Assembly: GCA_020638905.1 (NCBI GenBank)
Contig: JACKHP010000016.1
Location: 22,698 to 86,697, forward strand
DNA length: 64,000 nt
From: Planctomycetota bacterium
Lineage (GTDB): Bacteria; Planctomycetota; B15-G4
Direction: 5' to 3'
Shown here: one piece after another, positions 22,567-31,741 of the stretch
Numbering within the stretch: the first letter of the stretch is position 1
How the letters are laid out: the number at the start of each line of letters is the position of its first letter
Position numbers and translations under genes: made by a program
Notes under the pieces: generated by a model
The model's input: only the letters and a program-made list of their open reading frames with translations
The model's database searches: none
What the model was told of the DNA's origin: nothing

Positions 22567-24168
22567 ATGAGCACGCTCCCCGTCGACGCCGCCCTCGCGA
22601 GACAGGTCGCCAGACGGCGCACCTTCGCGATCATCAGCCACCCCGACGCGGGCAAGACCACGCTCACCGAGAAGCTGCTGCTCTACTCGGGACTCATCCG
22701 CACCGCGGGCATGGTGCAGAACCGCAAGGGCAAGAACGCCACGTCCGACTGGATGGGCATGGAGCAGGAACGCGGCATCTCGATCACGTCGTCGGCGATG
22801 CAGTTCCCGTACAAGGACGCGATCATCAACGTCCTCGACACGCCCGGTCACCAGGACTTCAGCGAGGACACGTACCGCACGCTCACCGCCGCCGACTCGG
22901 CGATCATGGTGCTCGACTCGGGCAAGGGCGTCGAGGCGCAGACGCGCAAGCTGTTCGAGGTCTGCCGGCTGCGGCGCATCCCCGTGCTCACGTTCATCAA
23001 CAAGCTCGACCTGCTGGGACGGCTGCCGCTCGACCTGCTGGCCGAGGTCGAGGGCGCGCTCGGCATCCACGCGTCCGCCCTCAACTGGCCCATCGGGCAG
23101 GGACGCGACTTCAAGGGCGTGGTCGACCGGCGCACGAACGAGGTCATGCTGTTCACCAAGGCCGCCGCCGCCGGCGCGAAGCGGGCCGACGTCGAACGCA
23201 TGGACTTCTCCGATCCGCGCCTGCCCGAGCGCGTCGGCGCCGACCTCTACGAGCAGGCGCAGCACGACCTCGAGCTGCTCGAGGTGGCGGGCAATCCCTT
23301 CGACCGCGAGAGCTTCCTCGCCGGCGAGGTGACGCCCACGTTCTTCGGCTCGGCGCTCACGAACTTCGGACTCGAGCCGTTCTACGACGCCTTCGTCGAG
23401 CTCGCGCCGCCGCCCGGCGCGCGTCCCGTCGACCTGCCCGACGGCCGCGAGGAGGCGCTCGACCCGATCACGTCGCCCTTCTCGGCCTACGTCTTCAAGC
23501 TGCAGGCCAACATGGACAAGCGCCACCGCGACTGCCTCGCGTTCGTGCGCATCTGCTCGGGCAAGTACGAGAAGGACCTCGTCGTGCACCACGAGCGCAC
23601 GGGCAAGAGCGTGCGCCTGGCCCGCCCGCACGGCATCGTCGCGCAGGACCGCACCACGCTCGACGAGGCCTACCCGGGCGACGTCGTGGGCTTCATCAAC
23701 CGCGACACGTTCCGCATCGGCGACACGATCTCGCTGAAGGGCGGCTTCGTCCACAAGCCGCTGCCGTTCTTCCAGCCCGAGATCTTCGCGCGCATCGCGC
23801 CGAAAGACCTCGGCCACCGCAAGCGCTTCGACAAGGGCATGCTGCAGCTCACGTCCGAGGGCACGGTGCAGCTCGTGTGGCCCGAGCACGGCGGACGCGA
23901 CCCTCTCGTGGCCGCCGTCGGACGTCTGCAGTTCGACGTCCTGCAGTACCGCCTGGCCGACGAGTACGGCGTCGAGACGACGCTGACCCCCATGCCCTAC
24001 GAGTGCAGCGCCTGGCTCGAGGGCGACCGCGAGACCTTCCACGCGCCGACCACGGCGCTCGTGGCGCGCGACGCCCGCGACCGCACCGTGGTGCTCTTCA
24101 CGAGCGAGTGGGACAAGCGCGCCGCGATCAAGAAGAACCCCGACCACGTGCTGCTCGACATCGCCTGA
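22567..24168 (+). CDS. prfC: Peptide chain release factor 3
   Basis: A 533-residue translational GTPase of normal RF3 length that removes RF1/RF2 from the ribosome after termination. G1 is SHPDAGKTTLTEKLL (about residues 19-33). The RF3-specific segment TSDWMGMEQERGISITSSAM contains G2, G3 is DTPGHQDFSEDTYRTL, and G4 is FINKLDLLGR. Domains II and III follow with FARIAPKDLGHRKRFDKGM and VGRLQFDVLQYRL, characteristic of RF3 rather than EF-G. The ATG at 22567 gives the usual short N-terminal extension. It appears monocistronic, since the next gene starts 138 nt later. Confidence 0.96.
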   Translation: MSTLPVDAALARQVARRRTFAIISHPDAGKTTLTEKLLLYSGLIRTAGMVQNRKGKNATSDWMGMEQERGISITSSAMQFPYKDAIINVLDTPGHQDFSEDTYRTLTAADSAIMVLDSGKGVEAQTRKLFEVCRLRRIPVLTFINKLDLLGRLPLDLLAEVEGALGIHASALNWPIGQGRDFKGVVDRRTNEVMLFTKAAAAGAKRADVERMDFSDPRLPERVGADLYEQAQHDLELLEVAGNPFDRESFLAGEVTPTFFGSALTNFGLEPFYDAFVELAPPPGARPVDLPDGREEALDPITSPFSAYVFKLQANMDKRHRDCLAFVRICSGKYEKDLVVHHERTGKSVRLARPHGIVAQDRTTLDEAYPGDVVGFINRDTFRIGDTISLKGGFVHKPLPFFQPEIFARIAPKDLGHRKRFDKGMLQLTSEGTVQLVWPEHGGRDPLVAAVGRLQFDVLQYRLADEYGVETTLTPMPYECSAWLEGDRETFHAPTTALVARDARDRTVVLFTSEWDKRAAIKKNPDHVLLDIA

Positions 24169-24305
24169 GTGCGCCGCACCCGAGCGCGCGCGCCGGTGAT
24201 CCGGGGCATCGCCTCCCGACCGATCCCATCGTCCCCGGGACCCGAGCGTGACGCGGAGCGGGTCCCGCGCATCCCACGCCGACCCGTCCGACCAAGGAAC
24301 CCCAG

Positions 24306-24878
24306 ATGACGAAGATCCTCGCCTTCGCCGGGAGCGCGCGCCGCGACTCCCTCAACAAGCGGCTCGTCGCCGCCGCCGCCCGTGCCGCCCGCGAGGCCGG
24401 CGCCGAGGTGACCGAGATCGACCTGGCCGACTTCCCCATGCCGCTCTACCACGGCGACGACGAGGACGCGCACGGCGCGCCCGAGGCCCGCGGCCGGCTC
24501 ATGCAGCTCGTGCGCGCCCACGACGGCTTCATCCTGGGCTGCCCCGAGTACAACGGCTCGATCACGCCGCTGCTCAAGAACACGATCGACTGGCTCTCGC
24601 GCAAGGCGGACGACGAGCAGCCGCTCGAGGCCTTCGCCGGCAAGACATGCATGCTCGTGGCCACCTCGCCCGGCGCGCTGGGCGGCATCCGCGGGCTCGT
24701 GCACGTACGCGCGATCCTCTCGGGCATCGGCGTGCACGTGCTGCCGGGACAGCTCGCGCTCCCCAAGGGACACGAGGCCTTCGACGCGAGCGGCGCGCTC
24801 GCCGACGCAGGATCCGCCAGGCGCCTCGCGCACCTCGCGTCCGAACTCGTGACGATCACCGGCAAGCTCGCCGGCTGA
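24306..24878 (+). CDS. NADPH-dependent FMN reductase family protein
   Basis: A 190-residue flavodoxin-fold oxidoreductase predicted to bind FMN and reduce quinones, azo compounds, metals or flavins with NAD(P)H. The N-terminal MTKILAFAGSARRDSLNKRL is the phosphate-binding start of the family. GCPEYNGSITPLLKNTIDWL (about 79-98) is the conserved flavin-contacting loop and dimer motif. LVATSPGALGGIRGLVHVR matches the second flavin loop. No signal peptide, so cytoplasmic. It stands alone, tail to tail with the DUF2149 gene (12 nt between stops). Confidence 0.9.
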   Translation: MTKILAFAGSARRDSLNKRLVAAAARAAREAGAEVTEIDLADFPMPLYHGDDEDAHGAPEARGRLMQLVRAHDGFILGCPEYNGSITPLLKNTIDWLSRKADDEQPLEAFAGKTCMLVATSPGALGGIRGLVHVRAILSGIGVHVLPGQLALPKGHEAFDASGALADAGSARRLAHLASELVTITGKLAG

Positions 24879-24890
24879 CGGGACGACGCA

Positions 24891-25232
24891 TCAGCGCGCG
24901 GCGGCGCCGGACTCTCCGTCGTCTTCCGGGACGTAGACGATCTCGCCCGACGTGAGCCGGTACGCGACGCCCAGACGCTCACCGTGTCCGCTCAGTTCAT
25001 CCTCGGCGGCACGCAGTCTCGCGTCGATCGAACGGGTCGCGTCGTCGACCGCGTCGCCCGCTACGGTGGAAGCGGACCCGGCACCCACGGCGGTCAGCAG
25101 CACCGCCACCGCGAAGACCATCCACAGGTCGAACAGGTTCACGAGCCCGGCCGCGGGATCGTCTCCCTCGCCGCCGAGGCGATCGGTTCGACGCCGGGCG
25201 CGCACGCGATCGAAGCGCTCCCGGGCGTTCAC
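24891..25232 (-). CDS. DUF2149-like (ExbD-like) membrane protein
   Basis: A 113-residue protein with a basic N-terminus, one membrane helix and a soluble C-terminal domain. The segment DDPAAGLVNLFDLWMVFAVA (about 24-43) puts an Asp (35) at the start of the helix, in the position of the proton-relaying Asp of ExbD/TolR, and matches what is known of DUF2149 proteins. The GTG at 25232 overlaps the stop of the ExbB-like gene as GTGA, so translation is coupled. Members of this family are found beside CobN-like and MotA/TolQ/ExbB genes, as here. Predicted role: the ExbD-like half of a proton-motive-force-driven inner-membrane complex with the upstream gene. Confidence 0.75.
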   Translation of the reverse strand: MNARERFDRVRARRRTDRLGGEGDDPAAGLVNLFDLWMVFAVAVLLTAVGAGSASTVAGDAVDDATRSIDARLRAAEDELSGHGERLGVAYRLTSGEIVYVPEDDGESGAAAR

Positions 25233-25924
25233 CGGCCGGCCCCTCCGGGCGCGAACGCGAACGCGAACGCTTCGGGTGCGCCCGCGGCGTGCGCGGATCC
25301 CCGCGGCGCATCGGGATCGTCGATGTCCTCGCTCGCGCCGTGCAACCGGAGCAGCACCAGTTCGAGCGCCTCCAGGTCGTCGTGGTACCAGCCGCGTCGG
25401 ACGTGCCCCATGGCGAACGCGACGCAGCTCGCGGCGAGCCCCGCGACGGTGGCGGTGAAGGCCACGCCGAGATCGTCGGCGAGCGCGGCGACGTCGCCGT
25501 CCGCGAGCCGCGCCAACGCCGGACCGAGCGGCAGCAACGTCGCGACGAGCCCTGCCATCGGCGCAAGACGCGTGAGGAGTGTGTGCCGGCCGAGCGCGCG
25601 ACGCGCGCGGGACTCGAGCGTCGAGAGCACGCGGTCGGCGGCGGCGGGCCCGAACCCGTCCGCCAGGCGCGCGGCGCGCGCCACGAGTCCCGGGGGAGCG
25701 GCGGCGAGCGCCGCGAGCACCGCGCGGACGTCCGGCGTGCGAACCGAGGCGAGGCGCACTGCGTGCTCGAGCGCAGCGCACTGCGCGCGACGTCCGCACG
25801 CCTCGCGCAGGAAGCCCCCGGCCATCACGGTCGTCGCCGCGAGCATGAGCGCGAGCACGACGAGCACCGCGACGAGCAGCGGACCGCTCGCCGCCGAGGT
25901 GAGATCGACGAGCGTGCCGCTCAT
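25229..25924 (-). CDS. MotA/TolQ/ExbB-like proton channel family protein
   Basis: A 231-residue membrane protein. One helix lies near the N-terminus (about residues 14-37, GPLLVAVLVVLALMLAATTV), then a cytoplasmic helical region, then two helices in the C-terminal half (LTRLAPMAGLVATLLPLGPAL and GVAFTATVAGLAASCVAFAM). This is the arrangement of MotA/TolQ/ExbB channels, including the conserved LAPMAGLVATLLPLG block. The ATG at 25924 overlaps the CobN-like stop (ATGA), and its own stop overlaps the DUF2149 start (GTGA). It would pair with the DUF2149 protein to use proton flow. The C-terminal 30 residues are Ala/Pro-rich and probably disordered. Confidence 0.82.
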   Translation of the reverse strand: MSGTLVDLTSAASGPLLVAVLVVLALMLAATTVMAGGFLREACGRRAQCAALEHAVRLASVRTPDVRAVLAALAAAPPGLVARAARLADGFGPAAADRVLSTLESRARRALGRHTLLTRLAPMAGLVATLLPLGPALARLADGDVAALADDLGVAFTATVAGLAASCVAFAMGHVRRGWYHDDLEALELVLLRLHGASEDIDDPDAPRGSAHAAGAPEAFAFAFAPGGAGR

Positions 25925-28900
25925 GCGGCCCCCTGGCGCAGGACGGCGCCGCCGAACAGGCAGGCGAGCAGCACGAGCAGACCCGCCACGAGCAGCGGGC
26001 CGACCTCGGACGACTCTCCCGCGGGGGGACCGGGCGCGGCCGGCAGGAGGCGCAGCCCCGTGACGGGCGGCGCCTCGGCCCCGTCCACGGGCTCTTCCTG
26101 CGTGGGCTCGACGCCGGGCGGGCCATGCACGACGGAGCCGGTCGCCGCGGGCTCCACGCCGGACGGCTCCGCGGGCGCGGACTGCGGCGAGGCGAGCACG
26201 GCCGCCGGCGCCGGGCCCGCCGCGCCGGACGGAGGCGCGCCCGCGAGCACCGAGGCGTAGGCGTCGGCCAGCGCGACGCGTGCGACGTCATCCGACGCGC
26301 GCAGCGTCTCCTGCACGAAGCGTGCGAGCGGGTCGTTCTCGTCGAGCAGAAGACCGTGCCGGGCCACCGAAGCGGCGTGGACCGTGGACACCTCGCCCAG
26401 CGTCTCGGCGTCCGTGCTCCAGAATCCCTTGCGCGCCGCCTCGAGCAGGTTCTTCGTGATCTCCTGCATCGCCTCGGGCGAGGTGCGTTCCAGGAACTCC
26501 GGCATCTCGAGGCCCTCCACGTCCCGCAGGAAGACGTCGACGATCTGCTCGAAGGTGCCGTCGTCGACGCTCGTCGGGACGTTCACCTTGAAGCCCAGCA
26601 CCTTCCACGTGAGCGCCGACATGCGGTGCGCGCCCTGCCGACCTTCGTCCTGCATCTCGGCCAGCCAGCGCCCGTTGAACAGGATCGCGCGCAGGTCTCG
26701 TCGCAGCATCTCGTCGGCCGGCACGATCGCCTCGCGTCCGGGGCGCCGGGTGTCGGTGATGTAGTACGCGGGCGCCCTGCCGCTCGCCTGCTCGATGGCG
26801 TTCGCGAGACTGGCGCCCGAGACGTGCGCGCGACCGGTGAGCGCGCCGTGGTTCCCGGAGCCGCGCAGCACGAGCTCCGAGCCGGCCACCTGCACACGGT
26901 AGGCCTCGGGCGCCGTCTCGCCCCAGGCGCCCTCGGTGAAGACGTGATCGTGTTGCGCCATGTAGACCTCGGCCAGGTCGGCGCGCGTCTCCCACACGCC
27001 GGTGTGCTCGAAGAGCTCGTCGTGGAGTCCGCTGCCGAAGCGGCCCGGCGCCACCGCGAAGATGCGCGCGGACGCGAGCACGTCGGCGCGCGCGTCCGCG
27101 ACGCCGGCCGCGACGAGCGAGGCGCGCGCGCGCAGTCGCCCCTCGCGCACGTAGTTGTCGGGTTCGTCGAGCGCGGCCACCATCCGGATCGCGCGGTCGA
27201 TGAGCTGCACGCGCGACTCGAGCGTGTCGCTGTAGAAATGCTTGGCTTCGACGAAGACGTCGATGCGCGGACGTCCCAGCTCGGCGGCGGGCACCACCTC
27301 GACGTCGACGACGCGCCCGCGCGATCGCACCGGACGCACGCCCAGCAGCCACAGCGCCTCCGCCTCGGACACGCCGTGGTCGAACAGGCTCGTCTTCGTC
27401 GAGAGACTCAGAGCGACCTTGCGCGGATAGTGCCCCTGATCGGCCAGCGTGCGCGCGAGCAGCGCGTCGACGAGCTCGGCGCCGAGGTCGAAGGCGGCCT
27501 CGGCCGGCAGAGCGTCGGGATCGAAGAAGAACATGTCGCGGCCCGACGGGAGCGCCGCGGGGTTGCGCTCGGGCGTGCCGTCGGGCCCGGGCGGGACGAA
27601 GCGCCCGTCGAGCGCCGCGACGAGGTTCGTCAGCTCGTCCCCGGTGCGCGCGTAGCCGGCGCGCATCTGCGCGACGAGCGCGAGCCCGTCACGCACGTCG
27701 TCCGGGAGCAGCGCGCGCGCCGCCTCGTCGTCGTCGGGCAGCGCCACGCCGAGCGCGCGCAGCGCGTCGACGTCCGCGAGCCCGTCGCGCAGCGCGAGCG
27801 CGACGCAGCGCTCGGCGAGTGCGTGTTCGTCGTCGGTGGACGAGACGTCCGCACAGAGCGTCGCGAGCGCTCGCTCGAAGCGCGGCCCGGCCGCCGCGAC
27901 GACCTGCGCCGCGAGCTCGCCGGACCCGGGAGCGCGTCCCAGCACGTGCGACGCACCGGGAATCGCCTCCGACTCGATCTCCGCGAGCAGCCGCCCGAGA
28001 GCGTCGATGTCGTCCGGAGACAGCAGCTCGCCCTCCGCGAGCGGGCGGTCGAGATCGCGGTCGAGCCGCTCGCGTCGGACGGCCTCGCTGATCGACGCCG
28101 CGAAGCGGTCCTCGAGGGCACCGTCGTCGAGGCCCTTCCAGCGCAGCACGTCGTCGCGCAAGTCGCGCAGCGCGTCGTCGAGACCGGCGTCCTCGAGCGG
28201 CGGCGTCAGGTACCCGACGAGCACGGCCCCCGCGCGCCGCCGGGCGGGGATCGCGAAGGTCGTCGCCGCGAGGCTGAACGGACGCACGTCGGGCAGCGTC
28301 CCGGCCAGGATCTCGGGCCAGTCGTCGTCGCCGAGACCGGTCTGCCGACGCTCCATGAGCAGCGTGGAGTCGAACGACCCGAAGCGCACCACCGCCTGGG
28401 CCCCGAGCCCCTCCTCGGGCAGGAAGCGCGCCGCGAGCATGGCGTGGTCGGGCACCAGCGGACGGCTCTCGTGCATGCGCGCACGGATGGCCTGCATGTC
28501 GTCGTCGTCGGCCGACGGCGGGAAGCCGAAGCCGCCCACGAGCACGACGCGCCCCAGCGCGAGCGTCGGGACGGCGAGCGCCGCGCCCCCGCGAGCGTCG
28601 TGCACCACGGCGAAGTCCCCCGGCGGCGGACCCCAGCGCGCCTCGACCTCGGCGCGCCGCGCGGCCGGCACACGCTCCTCGTACCAGCGCAGGTACTCGT
28701 CCTCGGGGACGAGCGTCACCAGGCCCTCGTGCACGAGACGCGCGAGGTCGGACTGCGAGCCGTCCCACTCGCGCGCGCTCCACGCGGCCACGAGCGCGTC
28801 GGCGTCGGCCGGCGGGTCGACCGTCCAGCCGTGTTCGCGCAGCGCACCGAGCAACGCCATGACCGAGCGCGGCGTGTCGAGCAGCTGCTCGTCGGGCGTC

Positions 28901-30081
28901 CCTCCACCGAACCCGGCGGAGATCGCGAGCGTGCGCTCGCCGACGGGCGTGCGGCGCAACGCGATCCACGCCAGGGCACGATCGACCACGCGCGTGACGC
29001 GCTCGGCGATGGGTTCGAAGACCTCGGGGCCCTCGTCGTCGCGCGCGCCGTTCACGACGCGCGGCTCGATGCTCCCCGCGAGTTCGTGCGTCTCGAGCCC
29101 CATGAGGGGATGCCCCGACATCGTCGAATCCGCCCACTCCGCGATCGAGAGGCCTGTGAGCGTGGCGCACTGCAGGAAGGGCGCGTCGACGGCCTCGCGG
29201 TCCTCGTCGCGCGGGACGACGTGGCGCGTGTCGAGCACGACGTCGGGCCCGAACTCCGCGAACACCTCGGCGGACGACGCGCCCTGGTCGGCGAGGTGCG
29301 CCGCGACGAGCACGCCGCGCGCCTCGAGCCCGAGCACGAGCGCGTCGACGGCATCGCGGTTGCGAACCGCGAAGTGGTGTGAGACCGCGAGCACGAGCGC
29401 CCGCGGCGCGTCGACGAGATCGGGCCGCCGCGCGACGTCCCAGGCGAGGAACGCCGCGACGTCGTCGAAGGGCAGGTCGTGCTCGGGGTGGTAGAGGCCT
29501 GTGCGCCCGACGTCCGCCACGGGCGCTTCGACCTCGCCGGGACGGCCGAGCCACGTGGTCGCGAGGTACCCCGGGAGCCGGCGCAGGTTCGAACGGTCGA
29601 CGCCCACCTCGAGGTACGCGTCGAGTGCCGGGTCGCGCTCGACGCGCTTCGTGATCGCCTCGGGCAACTCGTCGCGCAGGTCGTCGTGCGCGCGCGCCGA
29701 GGCCACGACGCGCGGCGCCGGCTCCCGCGCGAGCAGCGCATCCAAGGCGTCGGCAAGGTGCTCGAGCGGGGACGTCCCGTCGGCCGGCCCGAGGCCGCGA
29801 CCCGCGCGTCCGCCGCGGCCGCCCCACAGCAGCAGCACGAGGTCCGCCTCGGGCTGGACGTCGGCGTCGACGTCGAGCGGCTGCAGCTCGAGGCCACGCG
29901 CCTCGGCGAAGCCTTCCATGTAGCCGAGCGACGCGCCGCCGCCGTACACGAGCACACGCGCATGTCGCTCCGCGGACGTGCCCTGCGCGGTGCCCGTCCC
30001 GGCGACGAACACGGCCAGCGTCAGGAGCGCGACCGCGACCCGACGGACACCTTCCGACGAGAGGTCGTCCACGCGCGTCAC
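25921..30081 (-). CDS. Exported, membrane-anchored CobN/BchH-type chelatase-like protein
   Basis: A 1386-residue protein of the CobN/magnesium-chelatase H family, whose members bind a tetrapyrrole and insert Co or Mg. Family signatures include LVAALDGRFVPPGPDGTPER, ALPSGRDMFFFDPDALP, WLLGVRPVRSRGRVV, VVPAAELGRPRIDVFVEAKH, FGSGLHDELFEHTGVWETRA and AILFNGRWLAEMQDEGR. Unlike cytoplasmic CobN it has an N-terminal signal peptide (basic region then VAVALLTLAVFVAGTGTAQG). It also has a Pro/Ala-rich linker and a C-terminal membrane helix (VGPLLVAGLLVLLACLFGGA), placing the body outside the cytoplasm. The GTG at 30081 overlaps the stop of the FG-GAP gene (GTGA); a GTG three codons later is possible. 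No CobS/CobT-like ATPase genes are seen here. Metal and tetrapyrrole are unknown. Confidence 0.85.
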   Translation of the reverse strand: MTRVDDLSSEGVRRVAVALLTLAVFVAGTGTAQGTSAERHARVLVYGGGASLGYMEGFAEARGLELQPLDVDADVQPEADLVLLLWGGRGGRAGRGLGPADGTSPLEHLADALDALLAREPAPRVVASARAHDDLRDELPEAITKRVERDPALDAYLEVGVDRSNLRRLPGYLATTWLGRPGEVEAPVADVGRTGLYHPEHDLPFDDVAAFLAWDVARRPDLVDAPRALVLAVSHHFAVRNRDAVDALVLGLEARGVLVAAHLADQGASSAEVFAEFGPDVVLDTRHVVPRDEDREAVDAPFLQCATLTGLSIAEWADSTMSGHPLMGLETHELAGSIEPRVVNGARDDEGPEVFEPIAERVTRVVDRALAWIALRRTPVGERTLAISAGFGGGTPDEQLLDTPRSVMALLGALREHGWTVDPPADADALVAAWSAREWDGSQSDLARLVHEGLVTLVPEDEYLRWYEERVPAARRAEVEARWGPPPGDFAVVHDARGGAALAVPTLALGRVVLVGGFGFPPSADDDDMQAIRARMHESRPLVPDHAMLAARFLPEEGLGAQAVVRFGSFDSTLLMERRQTGLGDDDWPEILAGTLPDVRPFSLAATTFAIPARRRAGAVLVGYLTPPLEDAGLDDALRDLRDDVLRWKGLDDGALEDRFAASISEAVRRERLDRDLDRPLAEGELLSPDDIDALGRLLAEIESEAIPGASHVLGRAPGSGELAAQVVAAAGPRFERALATLCADVSSTDDEHALAERCVALALRDGLADVDALRALGVALPDDDEAARALLPDDVRDGLALVAQMRAGYARTGDELTNLVAALDGRFVPPGPDGTPERNPAALPSGRDMFFFDPDALPAEAAFDLGAELVDALLARTLADQGHYPRKVALSLSTKTSLFDHGVSEAEALWLLGVRPVRSRGRVVDVEVVPAAELGRPRIDVFVEAKHFYSDTLESRVQLIDRAIRMVAALDEPDNYVREGRLRARASLVAAGVADARADVLASARIFAVAPGRFGSGLHDELFEHTGVWETRADLAEVYMAQHDHVFTEGAWGETAPEAYRVQVAGSELVLRGSGNHGALTGRAHVSGASLANAIEQASGRAPAYYITDTRRPGREAIVPADEMLRRDLRAILFNGRWLAEMQDEGRQGAHRMSALTWKVLGFKVNVPTSVDDGTFEQIVDVFLRDVEGLEMPEFLERTSPEAMQEITKNLLEAARKGFWSTDAETLGEVSTVHAASVARHGLLLDENDPLARFVQETLRASDDVARVALADAYASVLAGAPPSGAAGPAPAAVLASPQSAPAEPSGVEPAATGSVVHGPPGVEPTQEEPVDGAEAPPVTGLRLLPAAPGPPAGESSEVGPLLVAGLLVLLACLFGGAVLRQGAA

Positions 30082-31607
30082 TCGGCGAGCGGGTTGACGA
30101 GCACGCCGAGCACGCCCGGCTGGCCCGTGGGAGCAGGACAGCCTCCGGGACCCGACGGACCCTTCGACGTCACGAGGTCGGGGATGCCGTCGCCGTCGAC
30201 ATCGGCCGCGAGCATCCCGTTCGGCGACTCGAGCACGTCGACCTGCAGCGACGCGGCGAACGTCCCGTCGCCGAGACCGGGGAAGACCGAGACGTACGAC
30301 TCGTTGGTGACCACGAAGAGGTCGAGGATGCCGTCTCCGTCGGCATCGGCCAGGTCGACCTGCGTGGGACGCGGCGGCGTCGGCACGTCGAGCGGGAGTC
30401 GGAGGGTGCCGTCGCCCACGCCGAGCAGGATCGAGACGCTGTCGGAGTTCCAGTTGCCGACCGCCACGTCGAGCATGCCGTCGCCGTCGACGTCGCCGAG
30501 CACGAGCTTGCGCGGCGAACTGCCCACCGCCCACGCGACCGGCGCTTGGAACGTGCCGTCGCCCACGCCGAGCGCGACCTGCGCGTCGTTCGAGTTGCGC
30601 GCCGCGATGACGAGGTCGAGCAGCGAGTCGCCGTCCATGTCGCCGGTCTGCATGTCGAAGGGACCGTCGACCACGGCGAACTGCTGCCCGAGGACGAACG
30701 ACCCGTCCCCCACGCCGAGGTAGATCGAGACCGTGTCGGCCGAGAAGTTGCAGACCGCCACGTCCGGCCACGGGTCGCCGTCGAAGTCGCCCAGGACGAG
30801 ACCGCGCGGTCCCGGTGTCGACGGGCCGGGGATGGCCGGGCCGAACGTGCCGTCCCCGTTGCCGAGCGCTGACCCGATGTCGTCACCGCCGCTGTTCGGA
30901 GCGACGAGGTCGAGCGCGCCGTCGCCGTCGAGGTCGCCCGCGCGCACGTTGCCGGGGCACGATCCGATCGGCACCTGCACGCCGGCTGCGAACGTCCCGC
31001 CACCCAGGCCGAGCACGACGCTCACGTCGCCGGTCGACGTGTTCGCCACCGCGAGGTCCGGCAGTCCGTCGCCATCGAAGTCGGCGGCCACGAGGCCGCG
31101 CGGCGACTCGCCCGTCCCGTAGTCGGCTTCGAGGCCGAACGCGATGCCCTGCGAGACGCCGAAGCGCAGGCGCAGACCGTTCGTGAGCGCGTAGCCGAAC
31201 GGTGCGGCCGGGTCCTTCACGACAGCCTGGCCGAAGATCTGGATGCCGCAGAAGATCGGATCGACGACGTCCAGCGCGACGAGCGGCGCACGTCCGTCGG
31301 GACCGACGACGAACGGCAACCCGGGCGCGACGAGCGTGTTCGGGTCGACGTAGAACACGCCGATGGGCAGCGGCGCCACGATCGGCAGCGCGCTGAAATA
31401 CAACTCGCCGACCTTGCCCGGCGTGGCTCCGGTGACCTCGAGCGAGAAGGCCGAGCCGAGGATCGGCGCGCCGTCCGGCGTGGCGAGTCGCGGCCCCTCG
31501 ACTCCCGTGGGCAGATCGACGTCGAGAGCGAAGGAGCTGCACTGGGCGCGCGCCTTCCCGCAGACGAGCGCGAGCAGCACGACGGACGTGACGACGACGG
31601 GACGCAT
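30078..31607 (-). CDS. Exported FG-GAP/VCBS repeat protein, first gene of the CobN-like operon
   Basis: A 509-residue secreted protein. ATG 31607 is followed by a signal peptide (MRPVVVTSVVLLALVCGKARA, cleavage before QCSS). A beta-rich N-terminal domain (to about 190) is followed by seven calcium-loop repeats such as AADFDGDGLPDLAVAN, AGDLDGDGALDLVAPN, LGDVDGDGMLDVAVGN and AADVDGDGIPDLVTSK, each about 45 residues apart as in FG-GAP propeller blades. It is the likely first gene of the operon, and its stop overlaps the start of the CobN-like gene. Whether it acts with the CobN-like complex, for example as a surface binding partner, is inferred only from this coupling. Confidence 0.85.
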   Translation of the reverse strand: MRPVVVTSVVLLALVCGKARAQCSSFALDVDLPTGVEGPRLATPDGAPILGSAFSLEVTGATPGKVGELYFSALPIVAPLPIGVFYVDPNTLVAPGLPFVVGPDGRAPLVALDVVDPIFCGIQIFGQAVVKDPAAPFGYALTNGLRLRFGVSQGIAFGLEADYGTGESPRGLVAADFDGDGLPDLAVANTSTGDVSVVLGLGGGTFAAGVQVPIGSCPGNVRAGDLDGDGALDLVAPNSGGDDIGSALGNGDGTFGPAIPGPSTPGPRGLVLGDFDGDPWPDVAVCNFSADTVSIYLGVGDGSFVLGQQFAVVDGPFDMQTGDMDGDSLLDLVIAARNSNDAQVALGVGDGTFQAPVAWAVGSSPRKLVLGDVDGDGMLDVAVGNWNSDSVSILLGVGDGTLRLPLDVPTPPRPTQVDLADADGDGILDLFVVTNESYVSVFPGLGDGTFAASLQVDVLESPNGMLAADVDGDGIPDLVTSKGPSGPGGCPAPTGQPGVLGVLVNPLAE

Positions 31608-31741
31608 GGCGGAACTCCGGGTGTGATCTGGTTTCGCCCGAGAGGTCGCACGGGCCGGCCGATCGGTTCCCCGAAGAACACGCACGCTTCGCAACATGCC
31701 GACGCGAAGGGTCTGGCAAGCGTGCCGCCGCGTGCGGCACG

